Source of the DNA: Chamaea fasciata
Lineage: Eukaryota > Chordata > Aves > Passeriformes > Sylviidae
DNA: 64,000 bases
Direction of reading: 5' to 3'
Assembly: GCA_029207755.1 (NCBI GenBank)
Contig: JARCOQ010000005.1
Span: forward strand, 62,073,414-62,137,413
Shown: positions 36,935 through 51,060 of the stretch, piece by piece
How the letters are laid out: every line of letters begins with the position of its first letter
How positions within the stretch are numbered: position 1 is the first letter of the stretch
Made by a program: the position numbers and the translations under genes
Notes under the pieces: generated by a model
Told to the model about the DNA's origin: nothing
Databases searched by the model: none
The model's input: the letters and a program-made list of their open reading frames with translations, nothing else

Positions 36935-39404
36935 TATATTGAATTCACTTCTTTAGATCCACTGGGCTGGTTGAGAGGTGATTAGGTGGTACACAGAGAG
37001 CATAGAGAGCCAGAGATCAGATTTTCAGAGCTACAAGCAATCCACGTGAGAAGGGGATTAAACAGATCCTTCTTCTCCAAGCACAGCCTTAAAACATTTC
37101 CCAGCACCTAAGATTATTTTTAATGTGTTTTCAAGATACAAAGTAGTATATCAGTTTTAATATTTTTCAACTGCAAATATGTTATGAAGGGAAGAGAAGA
37201 TGTATAAGGAGTTGCCCGGATAGGTGGGTGAACTTGGCAGTGAAATTCAAAGCTGACCTTTTCGAAGTATTAATCACTGGCTAAGCTAACATCTGGCTTG
37301 TAACTTCAACAGAATGCTGAGTTTACAGAAAGAGTGAGCAGGAATTTTTCAGTGAATCAGTAGGAAGACAGAAATGGCTGTATGAAATAGGTGTGAATTG
37401 TTAGGGAGCTGCCTAAATGGGATGAAGCAGAGGCTATTTGCTTTAATTCAGTGTGAGTGTTGCAGGAGGCAGATGCCCATGGACACCCTGATCCTTGGTT
37501 CCTACCACTCCTCTTTGCTTGCAGCTTATTGATGGGAACCAGCGACATGAAGAATTAAATACCCAGGTGCAAACTGAACGAGCTCTGAACCTCAGTGACC
37601 TCTATTTCAGCCTCATTAGTTTTATCTGTCCTGGGGGTGTCAGCTGGTGGTCAGAACTTTTCTCCTAAGCAATAGCCAGCAAGAGAGATCTGTGTTGTTC
37701 ATGAGCATTAAAATGAGTGATTTGCATCATGCAGCTTAAAATGCATTTGGGCAAATATACACAGCAATAAGGAGGGTAGATTTAAACTGTGCAGGAAATT
37801 TTTGTAAGGAATGGAGTATATAGTGACTTCAGATGACATTAAGAATGATCAGTGCTACTGCTATTCCTCACTACTTTCTCTCTGTGAACACAACCACAAA
37901 AGCCAGCAGAGAATGGATACTTTAGCCCTGCAGGTTATGCTTGGGATAGGGGTTTTGCTTGCCAGGTTGGCTATGGGAAGCGTGTCATTTCGTGGAAATC
38001 CATTTGGAGTGTGGGGCCAAAACCCAGCATGTATTCAGACAGTAGTGCAAGGCTGGGGCTCCTCTTTTTCTGTGAGATAGCAGCCCAAGCCCAGCTAGGC
38101 AGGCAGTCAAAGCACTAGCACTATGAGTTCATATTGTGAACCTCATGTTAGAAGTGTCTCACATTTGGAAAGGACGGTACACTATGTGTCAAGTGAAGAA
38201 AGGAGGTTTAGTCTGTAGAAATGTGCCAGCGCTGGGACTTTTTGCAGGTGGAAAGATCATAGGGCTGACCCTTTACACTGGCCAGGGAGACACAGGCAGC
38301 AAGAAGGGAGGAAGCCCCATAGATACCATGGCTTTTTTCGGAGGTTTGTAGTGACTGCAGATGACAGTAAAACACAGTCGGTCAGAGTCCTGTCAGGTGA
38401 TAAACTAAAAACATAATCTCATCATGTATAAGCTCCTGCTCACCCTCTTTACTGCAAATACAGCCCAAGTTCCCAGATTTGGAGAAAAAAAGGCTTAGAT
38501 CTAGGGTTCAATGGACTCAATCAGCTTGAGAAAATGATCCAGCTCTAAAGCCAGCACTGACTGAAAACAGAGGGCAGCTCCTTTGGTAACTGATGATTCA
38601 GTGCTGCCAGCTTAGGGCTGATGTCTTCAATGCACTAGGTATTGTACAAAACCAGAACGCAAACATCCAGGCAAAATACAACTGGTGAATAAACAAGAAA
38701 GCAGATGAGTGCAGGTATAGAAGGAAGATGGTCAGCACAAACGAGTATACACCATGTTGTGACAGAAAATCGTCACTGCTCCTAAACACTTACCTGGCCT
38801 GTCAGAGGTAGATCCTGGGGAAGTTGGAGTAGATGCTACCAGTGTAAGCTATTCTGAGACTGATTATTTGACAGGTGGAAATGTGCGGAAGAGTGAAGCA
38901 GGTCCTTCAGCAATTCACACGACACTGAGTTTTCCCAGGTGTGCCGGCCAAGTGTGCTCAAGCCAGAGTTTCTGTGTTACCCAACCCACAGGCCTGGACC
39001 TGATCTGTAGTAACAGCTCTGATGAGTTTTCATCCTTAGCTTTGATGAAGTCTAAGGATGCAATGAAAGAACTAACCTCCTCTTGAAGCTGAGTTCTTAA
39101 CTTCCACAATAAAAGGCTAGGGTTTGGAAACCCGTGATCAGTGTATTTCCACTGATGAAAGCTCAGTTTTGAGCATGACAGAGCTCTGACATTGCCTGTC
39201 TGGGTGTGGTGGAAAGTAGAGTTGTTTTCAAGTCCATGCATTGGGAAGAACTTGTAAGGTGTTTTTTCTTGGAGACAAGATGACCTATTATCAATATGTA
39301 TGATTATAAACTAGAGTATACTATGCTGAATACTGTGCAAAACACAGCCCAATTCAAGCATTTGTAGTCAAAACAGAAACGATGAAGGGAAATTATCTTC
39401 ATTT

Positions 39405-39505
39405 GGGGAATCAAGAACTGAAATGCTGGGAGATTAAGTGACTTGCCATGAATCAAACAGGCAATCTGTGGCAGAGCCAAGAATAAAATCCAAATCCCAC
39501 TGAAG
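39405..39505 (+). mobile_element. Ancient MIR-like SINE
   Basis: GGAGATTAAGTGACTTGCC, then GGCAATCTGTGGCAGAGCC and AAGAATAAAATCC follow the MIR core ('gttaagtgacttgcccaaggtcacacag...gtggcagagc...gattcgaaccc'). It is strongly diverged, as expected for an element that predates the amniote split. Confidence 0.8.
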
Positions 39506-41509
39506 TAACCTAACTAGGAACATCCTTCCCAATGAATAGTTTAATTAACATAAATTAAGCAGCAAGTTGACTCAATGTGTTTTTAATTTTACTTGTGTAC
39601 TTCAGAGAACACAATAATTGCATTTTATAATCTAAAAATAAACAAACACATATGTTTGTTAGAAAAACAACAGGCACACAGGAAAAATAATTCTTCCTTC
39701 TATTATATTTGAGTGGAGTCCTTCATTAGGACTAAAATTGTTATGTGAAGTGAAGGGAGAAGGCAAAGAGCTCTCTCCTGTGCTAGTTCATTAGAATTAA
39801 AAATAAGCTTTCCTTTAGGTCTGTGCTGAGTGCCAGGGCTCTGTGCAAACAGGGAGTCAAACGACTGATTCATTAAGCGCAGATTCCATCAAATCCACCA
39901 CATCCTCAGTCATCTCAGTAATCTGCAGAGGTCAAGAGGCAGAACTGAGAATTTGCTGGTACCTTTGCAAGTGCATTTGAAAAGGTCCAAAGATGTAAAG
40001 AGTCTGGAAAGCACCTGAGCCTTCCCATATGCTGAAAGGGAAGATAAGAGCAAAAAGGGATACAATAGCAAATCCCAGTCAAGGGGAAGATGTCTTTTAA
40101 ACTCAGCAAGAAATCTGTCTAGTCTTTGAAGCTGGCTATGCCAGGCTTCATTCCCAGACAGCAGGGTGAGCATTCCTCTCTAAAATTAAGCCCCTGGCAA
40201 TTGCTGCCCCAGGAATAGGCATGTACTGAGTGCAGGAAAGCCACACGTGAGTGACAATAGGATTTAAACGGCAAGAGAGACAGAAGAACTGATTTAGACT
40301 TCATGGGAACATTCACGGAGCCTTTGCTACATACAAAACACTTGCATTGAATTAAGCTAAATCAATATAAGCCAGCTGGAAAGTGATCAATGGGGATGGC
40401 ATTCCCAGGCAAACAAGAGATCATTTTGCAGGGGCTGCCTACCAGCCTAGAGCCACGTAGCCCAGGCCAGCACAGATTCATCATGAGGGTCAAAAGCCAG
40501 CAGCTCTTGTGGTAACCACTCTTGCAATGCATGATGCAAGCACAGCCCATGTCTGCAACTACACCCCTGCCAGAGCACAGCCACATCACCCCTGACAGGG
40601 AGCACTGGGCCTGAGGCAGATGGCAGTGGATCAGTTGGAGCTGGGTGCTGTGCTAGAAGGATGATGTCCCTCCTTGCCAGCCCAGAGCATGTGCTGAACA
40701 ACTGCAAGTCTGCCCAATGCATGTTTTGTATGTAGATCAGCCTTCACTAACTTGGGCTTTCTCCTGCAACTCCTTTCCCACAGTTAAACTGAAACTAGAA
40801 AATCTGGCAGACCTCTGGCTTTTGTCTACAGAGCTGAAAAGGCACAACCCTCTCTTCCTGTGACATTGCTGCCAATAAGACACAAACCCTGCTTTGATTT
40901 TCACTGGGGTGATTTTACACGATTTTATTTTTTGTCTGTAAGGAATGTCGGGAAAATGTGAGTAATATTTGATGCACCCAGCATTATGTCTAAGATTGCC
41001 CTTTGAAGCAGATACTTGGCAAACTGGAACCTGGTAGCTGCATCCTTCCAGCCACTGCATGCCTTCCAGGAGAAAATGCCCCTGTTGCACTCTATTTTTC
41101 TTCCATGATCAAAACCTGAAGATATTTAAAGGTTGCAGATAGATCCTTTTCTTGTGCCCAGGTTTGTGTTACTTAAGCTGAAGAGTTGGGAGAGAGAAAC
41201 TGAATAAAGCAGGTTTCTGTCCCACTCCTCCAATCTGTTACTTATCACTCATCATTAGACACCCATGAATCTCATTTTTATATCTGCAGCAGCCAGTTTG
41301 GACTAAGTTTAATACCAGCAGAGGTCAGCTGGAGGTTTCAGAGCCTTGTTTGTCCAAACTATCTGAGATAAATACTTCAGGCTGAGAATAGCTGTTCCAC
41401 AGTAATACCTGTATTCCTCCCCACTGATGACAAAGACAGTGCTGGTGACCAGGTCAAATATATACATTTACAGGATACACGTGTGGATTTGGTTGAATGA
41501 AATTGATTT

Positions 41510-41532
41510 TGGCTAATGCCCTGGCGCCTACA

Positions 41533-41577
<45 letters not shown>
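41510..41577 (+). repeat. A42 tract with short possible insertion
   Basis: Forty-two A residues at 41536-41577, the longest homopolymer in the window. GCTAA occurs before the tract (41513-41517) and again directly after it (41578), like a short target-site duplication around about 18 bp of unique sequence plus the poly(A). No LINE or mRNA body is present. Confidence 0.6.
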
Positions 41578-41581
<4 letters not shown>

Positions 41582-42119
41582 AGAAAATTCACTGAATGGA
41601 AGAGAAACCCTCACCTTACTGGAGATAATTCTTTCTGGGCATATGAAGGTTAACTTGAAAAATTTAAAAAGGACTTGTTGTCTGCCAGCAGACACTGGGG
41701 GCCACGGAAAAGGATGAGCCTGGTTTGCTCTAAGATGCTGAGGAACGGTAATTGGAGTGACGGTGTGTGGAAGTGTGGACACTGTGTCTTTGTGGCCTCC
41801 ACTGCTCAGTGATTACAGGAAATTAGGCTTAGGTGACTCTTCAGGTGAATGCCTCAACATCACTCAGAGGTGGCTTTGTTTTTGACAATAGCTGGCTCTG
41901 GATTACTGGATGCTTCTAATAGTTTTGAATTTAGCCTGGTATCTGTGGCTCACCAGGATGCTGCAACATAGGAATTTGAAGAGTACTGGCTTCCACGTAA
42001 GAATGAAACATATATGAACTATATGTCATTAAGCTGTAAGATAACCAAGGGTAAGGGTGGCAGAGCTTTGGATTGTCAGGGGTTTGAAAAGCCAAACTCC
42101 TTGATCTTGAGAAGCTGAC

Positions 42120-43580
42120 TCTTTAGGAAGACAACAAACATGGCTGGAAAGACATGGCTGAGAAAAAGCAGTCAAAACCTATTGGATGAGCCATATTTCT
42201 GGGAAATGCCATTAAAATTTGCCAGCCAAAGGACATTACCTAATTCAGACTCTAAGCTACACAAGACACATACAGAGGATGCCATTACAAGACAGGAGAG
42301 TGGCAGAAGAATGGAATATTGAGCATGGAGCTGCCTCACAAAGCTGCACACAGATCTACAAACACCACAAGTCAGGACAAGGACTTGTGTTTGGAAAAAC
42401 CTTCAAGGACCACTGTAATTTCTACCGCTGTCCAAGACACTGCCCAGCATGGACAAAGAGGACAAGAGCACCATGTTTGCAGGCAACACTGGGACCAGTG
42501 AGCAGTGCTGCAGAGGATTAAAGCATTACCCTCTCAAAAGCAAAGGAAATGCGTGTGTCTTGAATGTGATGCTGGTGCAAGATGAAATGTTGCCAGGAAT
42601 GGGCATGTTATCATAGAAAGTAAAACTACAGGCAATTGACCATAAACAAATGAAGCCCAGGACTTAGTGTGGTGAGCTAATTCCTATTAGAGTTGTAACT
42701 AAACTCATGGGCAATTAGCAAATTGGAAGAAGTACAATTTATAATCACACCAAGAGAAAAAAATTATCCATGAATAAAAACATGCCACTCCCTTAATTTC
42801 ATTAAAGAGGTAACTCACCAAACAGGCAGAAGAACAAAACAATTGAAAAAGAATTTGAGGACACCTTCCAAGGGAAAGGGAACCTGTTAAGGCTTGTCAC
42901 AATTACTGAAATCACAGGCCAGTCAAGTGAAAACTCCCATGGCATGGGAACAGTTGGTCAGCTGATGCAGTCTGGCATTAATTCCTTTATGTTGGAGAAA
43001 TGAGGAATTTATTTCAGAGGCAGCCTTACTAGATAGCCATAAAGGTGATCATATCCATTTTTCCTAGGTCTACTCACGTGGCATAGATAGCTGCCAACAC
43101 AGCACTGCAGCATTGGGGTTTCCAATACTACTGAGGGTTCAGCCCTTGCAGAGAAATGGCTTATACCAATTAGCGAGACAGCATGATCAAGTGTGTTTTG
43201 AAAAAGCAAAAAAGTTTTACTAAGGAAAGAAAATAATACAAAAACAGAGTAAAGCCATGCACAGTATAGGGACAGATCCCATACACTTGCTACAACACCT
43301 CAAAAATGCACTGAGCTTTTTTGTTCTCTCTCTTTAGCACTCAATAGTTCAGGCGGGCTATTTGGGTCTTGGCCCAATGAAATCAGCAACAGCCTTTGAG
43401 TTACACTTTCCAAGCCCAATCAGTGCCTCTGTGCTGGCACCGAGCCAATTACAATGAGAAAGGCACAGAATTTTCTTGTTAAACTTCCTAAAATCTCTAA
43501 AGGTAAACTGAAACTCTTTCCTTAAACAGAGATACCCACGTGGGGGTGGGGGATGCTTTACTACACTGCAGTTTTAGCAG
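42120..43580. other. Possible decayed LTR-type or interspersed repeat region (unresolved)
   Basis: The composition changes here. The minus strand around 43150-43270 carries TTTCCTTAGTAAAAC, reminiscent of an LTR polyadenylation area, flanked by GC-poor text unlike the CR1 copies. I see no TG...CA ends that I can pair, no primer-binding site and no gag/pol/env frame. It may equally be unique intron sequence. Confidence 0.2.
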
Positions 43581-45426
43581 ATCTGAGTCTGTGATGAGAC
43601 ATTATAAGGCATTTTATTACTGGTCCAAATTTACACTCAGTACAACAGGTTGATAGGAAGTATTACCAAACTGAGAAACCACCCAGTGGAAAAGGGTAAG
43701 GATACAAGGAAGGTAACTCTGACCTGCATTTAGCATTGCTAAATTATAGGATTTTGCAGAAGATGAGTGGTTTGTCAGCTACACAGATTTCCTTCAGCAA
43801 AAATCTGAAGAGGTAAGAATGCCTAAAGTGTTAGAAAGTGATCAAACTAAAGCCTGGCACATCTACAAAGAAACAGATGAGGTAGAACAAACTTACAAGA
43901 ACTGAAGTCCTGGAACCATCCACTCCTTCATGAAAGCAAAGCAGACTATCTATTTAAAAAAGGTATCTGGCATTCTATGTTTTTGTTGGTGAAGGTGCAT
44001 AGGGAGAACTGTGTTTTGAAAGCAGCAACTGCCTTGATGACAGGCCCGTGTTATGCATTGATGGACTGAAAATGAGGCCCCAGTCAAATGCACGTCCTTC
44101 AGGTATGATAACTCTAAATAATTTCAGAACAACAGGCACAGCTCATTCAGTACTACTGTTTACTGCCATTTAGTGTGGTACTTAGCTGGCACTGCATTAG
44201 CTGGCACTCAGGATAAGCATCTCTTGAAGTCAAAATAATTTTGCAATTATTTAGAAACTGTACTTTCATCACAATACTGATTTGCCAAAAGATCACATAT
44301 CAATCCAGTATAACTTGGGAAAAGCAAACGAAAAAGTACTTGAAATGCAAGATTTCAGCAATTCACAGTTGCTTATCTCTTTGTGAAAGATGTCATCAAG
44401 ATAGTATTTTCTAGTGGAAATGTCAAATGAAAGCAGGAGCATTTTAAACACTAGGAGAAGAATATATTTCCCTTAAATGCAGACTTTTTTCTTTATGAAA
44501 ATGCATTAAAACAGTTAATCGACAATACTTTTTATGCAAAGCAGGTCTTTTGGGACATTGAAAATCATACTAAATTTTTAATTCCCTGATAGTCTATCTG
44601 CTATCTTCTGCCAGGCTGACAGCCTCTTGTGTTATCAGAAAAATGACAAATCAACAGCAGAGATCTAAGAGAAGCATCTATGAATGTTCCGGTGGAATCT
44701 AAATGAAGCTAGTTACCTCTATTAACAATTGGAAAGTTAATTAGACCTCTGAGGTACTTAGATATCTACAGACCATGGTCTGGGCCTGAATATTTTTGGG
44801 ACAGAGGGACAAAGCACGACAACTGTATTGGAAACAGCTGAAACAACCTTCATTTTATCGCAGCACCATTTCCTAACTTCTAAACCCATTCCCCCCAAAA
44901 AACTCCCATAAGCCGTAAAATGCCAATGACAAAAATAAAGCAAAACCGAAGGGATGTCCTTAAAATAAAATATAGAATGAAATCTCTCCCCTTCTGGACT
45001 CCTCCTAAGGTTCTCCCATCCCAACAAGGGAATAGTGACATTGGTTCAAGGTGTCATCCCCTGTTTGAGTCACTCAGCTACACAGAAGGGAAGGGAAAGG
45101 GAAAGCATTTTGAATGGGTCACCAGGGCTTTAGCCCACTGAATTCCTCCCCAGCACACAATCTCTGGAAGAAGTGGAGGAACCCCTTGAGCAGGAAGTGA
45201 TTCAGAAACATACGTTGGTCTGTTTGCAGTGACTCACAACACATCAATAGCAGAATTGTCGAGAGACCTATAGAATGTCAGGACTCTTTTTATATGATTG
45301 TGCAAGCACAAGTACCAAGAAACATATGTTTCCTATCACTCAGCCCAGCTTTATGCTAGACTAATACATAATAATCTCTCTTGCTTGAAAACAGTCTTGT
45401 GCTTGCATAGATGTGGTCAGCATATT

Positions 45427-45462
45427 ATTATTATTAGCATCATCGTTAGCATCATCATCACA
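45427..45462. repeat. ATT/ATC trinucleotide-rich tract
   Basis: (TTA)n followed by GCATCATCGTTAGCATCATC and more ATC units. A short degenerate microsatellite. Confidence 0.7.
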
Positions 45463-48400
45463 TATGTTTCTGTTGAAGATTGCATAGATGCAAATATAAT
45501 TTGTTCTTTGTTTCCATCAGACTGCACTGTGCCAATATCTACGCTGTGGATGGTATGTATGTTTAACACTGTCCTCTACAAGCAGGTTCCATGCAGACAT
45601 GCCATCACCTGATGTCTCTGTGGCCGATCATAACTTACTATAAAATACTGGGTTACCTTTTGAAAAATTTTTCCTTCTGATGACCATTCAGGATGGACTA
45701 TTCCACCCTGAGTGCTTCCCTTAAAAAAATGCATGGAATATTTCAAGGAAACCAGAAGGCTTAATAGACATAAACTCAGACACACAAGCAAAAGAAGAGT
45801 TGGTTTGCCCATGGTGAAGAATATCTGTGACTGCTTCCTTGTGAATCTGAGAACTTGAGCTATGAAAAGAGCCAATGGAGGGTAGCAGTCCCTACATTTT
45901 TAATAATGATAAAAATTTGGCCAACTTTGGTCAAGTTTCAAACTTCTGGTACCTGCAGTTAGCACCTGCTAAACACAGTCCTGCCAAAGATCTACCGCAA
46001 GTGTATCAAAACATCTCCCTGTGCTAAGCAGGTTTCTGAAGTACAGAGGCTCACTGAGATCTTCCCCTGCAATTGCAAGTCTCAGGTGCTACAGGTACTG
46101 AACTGATGCAAGACAGTCTGTGGGTGTGGAAATATGAACAAACAAATGTAAGGAAGCATATTACTTTGTGTGAACTGATACGCAGCAATTATCCCTGTTC
46201 ATTCTTACTCTGCATAAAATGGGGTAATTCACAGCAATTTACCTTTCAATAAAAGGCAAGTAAACTGCCCTGCATTTACAGTATGGTGACAGTTGTCAAG
46301 CAGACAGACTCCAGTTTGTGGTCACGAGGAGCTGGTGGGATGGGCTACTGCATGGTGACATTTCTGCATCTATGTCCCTTTCTTTGTGCATGCCACACTC
46401 CCTGTTCTGGGCTAACATCAGGACCACCAGGAAAGCCATTTTTTAACCACAGGAAAAAGAAGCATTAGCTCTGGGAAGGAGTCGGTTTGTTCAAGGAGCA
46501 GTGGAAAGCCAGCTGATGAAACTGGGATTGAAGACTGCTATGAAGGAGGAAACTAGAAGTACAGTCTGGCCGGGTGGGAATGAGGATGGGAGACAAGAGC
46601 AGAGTATATGGGGACCAGTGGGACAAAGAGTCTATGAGGAAAGACAGCAGAGATGTGATCTGATGTGCAGTGATGAGGAAGGCAAGGAGCAGCTGGGCAA
46701 GGGGCTGTGGACCAAAGAGGAACAAGGTGTTGAGAAGGATCTTATGGAAGGCAGGTATCTCACAGGGATGGAGGGGCAAACAGAAAACTGGGATGGGCTG
46801 GAGAAAGAGTCTGAAACAAAGGGGTGCACTGTGAATGAACAGATACCTGGGAAGGGAGTCTGTGTGAAGAAACAAGCAGGTAGGCAAAGTCAGAGAGGGG
46901 AGAGGGCACAGATAAGGCACTGGAGAGCCAGGGATAAAGGCACTGAATGGGTCAGCCAAGGCCAGTGGCACCACTGGCAAATATTGGGACTTAGTGGGCA
47001 CCATGTTTATGACACGGAAAAATAGAACAGATGTTAAAACCAACTACATGAGGAGAATGGGGCTTGCCTAAGGACCCATGATCGGACAGATCCAGAATGT
47101 AGATACAGATGAACTCGAGGGAATGGGGAAGGAAAGCTTGTCTCCAATGCGACCTTTTCCCTTCAGAGTCCAGAGTGGATGTTAAATGTCCTGATTGTTA
47201 CCAGTTCTCTCCTAGCAGAAAATATTTGCAAAGATGTCCTTATGGCCACAGGTGATGAATGCAAACACATGCCTGCTCTTCATGAAGTGCAGGTCAAAGT
47301 GCCAACCTTGGTGAGTCATGCATGTACCAATATACGGCTGCCAGAAGGAATTTTTTTTTCCGGTGTGATTTGTGGTAAGCCTAGGGATTGCCATGCCCAT
47401 ATATCATGTGAAAAGAACCTTATTAAGGTCAAGAAGTTAAGTGCCCAAACTTTAGGAAACACAAACTTCATTTTCCTTCCTTGTACATAAGCTTTATGAA
47501 TCAGCATTTAATTACATGACTGTGAGCTATTTTTTCCATAGGTCCCCTTCAGAAGGGTCCACCAGGTAGACCTGTTCTGAGGCTAAATCCTGACTTAAGG
47601 AAGAGGTTGTTTGCAGGACCCCTGCTTCATTTCTTCCAGAAGTCAGAAAACACATAAATTATGTGTCAGAGAGTAGCAGAATAAGAAAGGGCACTCTGAT
47701 GATTTAGGGAGCTGAAATACATCTTAGGGAATTGAATTCTGTCCCCAGGTGTGCCAAAAAGTCCAAGTGAATTTCTGAGAAAATCCTTTACATCACAGTT
47801 CTCTGTAGGAATTAATGTTCTGTCTCTCAATTTTTGGCTTTCTTACTTTTGGACACTGTAAACTAATTTGAAAATTTTTCAATCCTGCTCTAATGAACTC
47901 CAGAGAGTGACATCTTAGACTCATGTTTACATATTAAAAAAAGAAGAAAGCCTTAAAAATTATTGTGGAAAGGAAGAACTGACATTATTTAAGAGCTGAA
48001 GAATATGTCTATTAGTGAGCTGCCTACCCAACTTTTTAAAATGTGACTAGAAAACAGGTTACAAATATGTTCCTGAGGAATAAATACCAGATGTAGAAAG
48101 AATCTATATCCAGTGGAAAAAAGTAAAGTAAGCACCTGTATCTGTGAGATGAAGCTAGGGAGATTCATATGAGGAATTTGGCAAAGCTTTAACAGTGAAA
48201 GTAATTAATCATCTCTCCAAAGTCAACCTAAGCAAATCATCAGCTCTTTACCTCTTCAGGTCTTCAAATCGAGACTAACTGCCTTCCTAGCTACTTCCTT
48301 TTTTCCTTTGATAATCCTGAAGTATTTGACTAATTACAGGGATAACTTAATTAAGTTATATTTAGATCTGTAAAACAGAGGAAGTCAGACTCTGTGACCT

Positions 48401-51046
48401 AACAGCCCTCATCTCTACTAATCCAAGTGCCAAGTAGTCATTGTTGCATCTGAAGTCAGTTGAAACTTCTCTATGATTACATAAAATTCTAAATAGTGCT
48501 ATACAGAGAGAAAAAACCCACCAAAATCTCAGGTATCTCATTCAAGATACTGAAATACAGTACATTTGAATGTAATCCCTTACTAGCTCAAATTTGCATC
48601 TATATGATGGGTCTAATAATCTCCTCTTAGCTGGAAGGGATTTTTTGAATGTGCACTGTTTATTATTTATGAAACTTCAGCAGTGAGAACCACTGAAATG
48701 CCCACAGGTAAAAGAATAATTCTCTCCTCAGGACAGCATTTGAATAGTGTCAGAACAGTGGACCAAAACCTATGAGAAGGTAACAGGTCATTCAGTCAGA
48801 ACTGGGTGTTAAATGATGCAGAAAATTTGTGGAAAAAAAGTCAGTTTGTGATCCAGTAATCAAGGACTGGAGCGCAGATGCGTAAGCAGAAGGGAAGCAA
48901 GAAAGTTGTTACAATCAACCCTGATCGTGGAATTTCCGAAGATACCTACAGTTTTCAGCCTGATTATTTTCTTCAGTTTATTATCTGACGCACAAAATAA
49001 TACAAAGTTTCTGTTTTCATCAGAGCCCTGAGCTCACTAATGGCTCTAATGACTGACCCTGAGACCCCTCATCTGGAGCTCACACCCATGGGCCCAGGAG
49101 CTCGATCCAAGCTCAGCCCTAGGCATTCATTGCTTGCTTGATCTAGACTGCAGGATTGCTGGTCTCCTGTCCAGCCATGGCCCTGCTCCTGTCTGGTTAT
49201 GAAGCCTGTTGAGCTGGATCTAAACCTATGGATTAGCTTCATGGCCTTATTTTTGTCACTGTGGACCTGCCTGGTGGGCACTGGATCTGATCCTTTTCCC
49301 TGACTTTGTGGCTTGGCCTCAGAACTTGTCCCATCACCATTATACAGCATTTTGACCTGAATTCTTGGTTGGACCTGACCATCACCTCTGGGTTTGTCTG
49401 GCTCACCTCTCTTTGGTGATGTGAGACTAAGACCTGGCTAGTAAGGCTCCCTCTTGGCTTCTGGCTCACCTTCCTTTAAGGAGCAGCCTGGCTCTTGCTG
49501 CTCCCTGACAGATATATCCTGGTGTCTGGGTGCTGGGCGTCTGAGGAAGCAGCTGCCTTGCCATTTGGAGCAAGAAAGCAAGGTAACAGTTCTGAGAGGG
49601 AGGGAGAACTCTCCAGCCAAACATAACTAATTTAATTTTTCAGCCATAACAAAAGTTTGGTGACTGGTAGCTGTGTGTATGTGTGACTAAGTGTGTGCAC
49701 CCAGAGCTCCAGTCTGACTGTAAGATGACATCAGCTTAAGCAGCATGCCAGCAGCCTCTCAGTCATCTCTTTCCTATTGCTTGCCAAGAGCTGTTGATGC
49801 TTCCCAAAACATGTGGTAAGAGAAGCCTCATGCATGTTTACATTCAAGGCAGGATGAAGGCCTGGCCCTGACCAGACTGCCACAGTGCATCCAGAGTCTG
49901 AGTCAAAACAATGCTGCTTTGACAGAGGCTGATTTCTGATGTCTCCTCAAGAGCTGGGTGAGGCTGTTTCCCATCGTGGTCCTCTGCTGTGTCTGTTTAT
50001 CTTCTATGACATTCCAACATGTGAGAAATCAAGTGTGGGACAAAAATGATCATCCTGCATGAAGGAAGTAAGGTCTCACGCTCGAAGCCAGCCTTGGTGA
50101 GGTGTTTCCAAAAGCTGGCCCCAGTGCAGAAGCTGTGTATAAACTCTGTGAAAAGCTTATCTGTTCATGTCGTCTTGCCTGTTTCCCAGCAGGTAAACCT
50201 TGTTACTGTCCATGACAGAGATTAACAGGAAGGAGTTTAGTTTGGTTTATAGACGTAATACCAACACTGTACAGCTTCTAACTACTGAAGCAGGCTTTCT
50301 CTTGTGAGCTGAATAGCTCAAGTTTGAAGGGGATGGAGATCCCTCTGCTGAGAAAAATGCGTGGTCTGATGAGGACCATGTGCCCTCTCACCATCTTGGG
50401 AAGTGACAGAAAGGGATTCATGGGTAGGCTTGAGTCTGTTCAGTTGGCACTTAAGGTTTTATCATGACAGTAGTGAAGCTTAAAAAAAAGTTTCAAATAT
50501 AATGGGGATGGATATTGTGCCTTTTAATTATGTGCCTGGGCAAACCAGTGGTACCTAAACATGCACAGGAAGAGCTTGAACATCCTCATTTAGACAATAG
50601 CTGTACTTTAGGGAAGTGAAAATCCAATCTAAAGGATGGATTAGAATATGTTATTTTAAAAAACCCTTTCTTTGGACAGAATGGAGTGAGTCTGTGTGTG
50701 TCTAAACTGTGCATGTTCTTGTTAAAACAAAGGTATTACTGATGACCAGAAGCAGCTGTCAAACTCAGTGCAGGTGGCCAGCTGAAGTAACCTGTAGGGA
50801 TGGTTAATGAACTAAGAGGGACTGGTTTTAGTGGCCTGGACATGGTGTGTGGCCTGATGAAGCAGGGGTCAGTCCTTGCTATCCAGCTGTGACAGTCTCA
50901 GGCCCAGGCTAGGAGAAACTGCAAATCGTGTCTCTGAAACAGCACTGGCAGCTGCTTCACCAAGAACTGATAGGGCTTGAAGAAATGGCTGTGCTATAGG
51001 AAAGGTCTAACTGATTAATCTAGCCCTTCCACCTAGTTGTATGTGA

Positions 51047-51060
51047 TTTTTTTTTTTTTT
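51047..51060. repeat. T14 homopolymer
   Basis: Fourteen T residues followed by A and T5. Confidence 0.9.
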
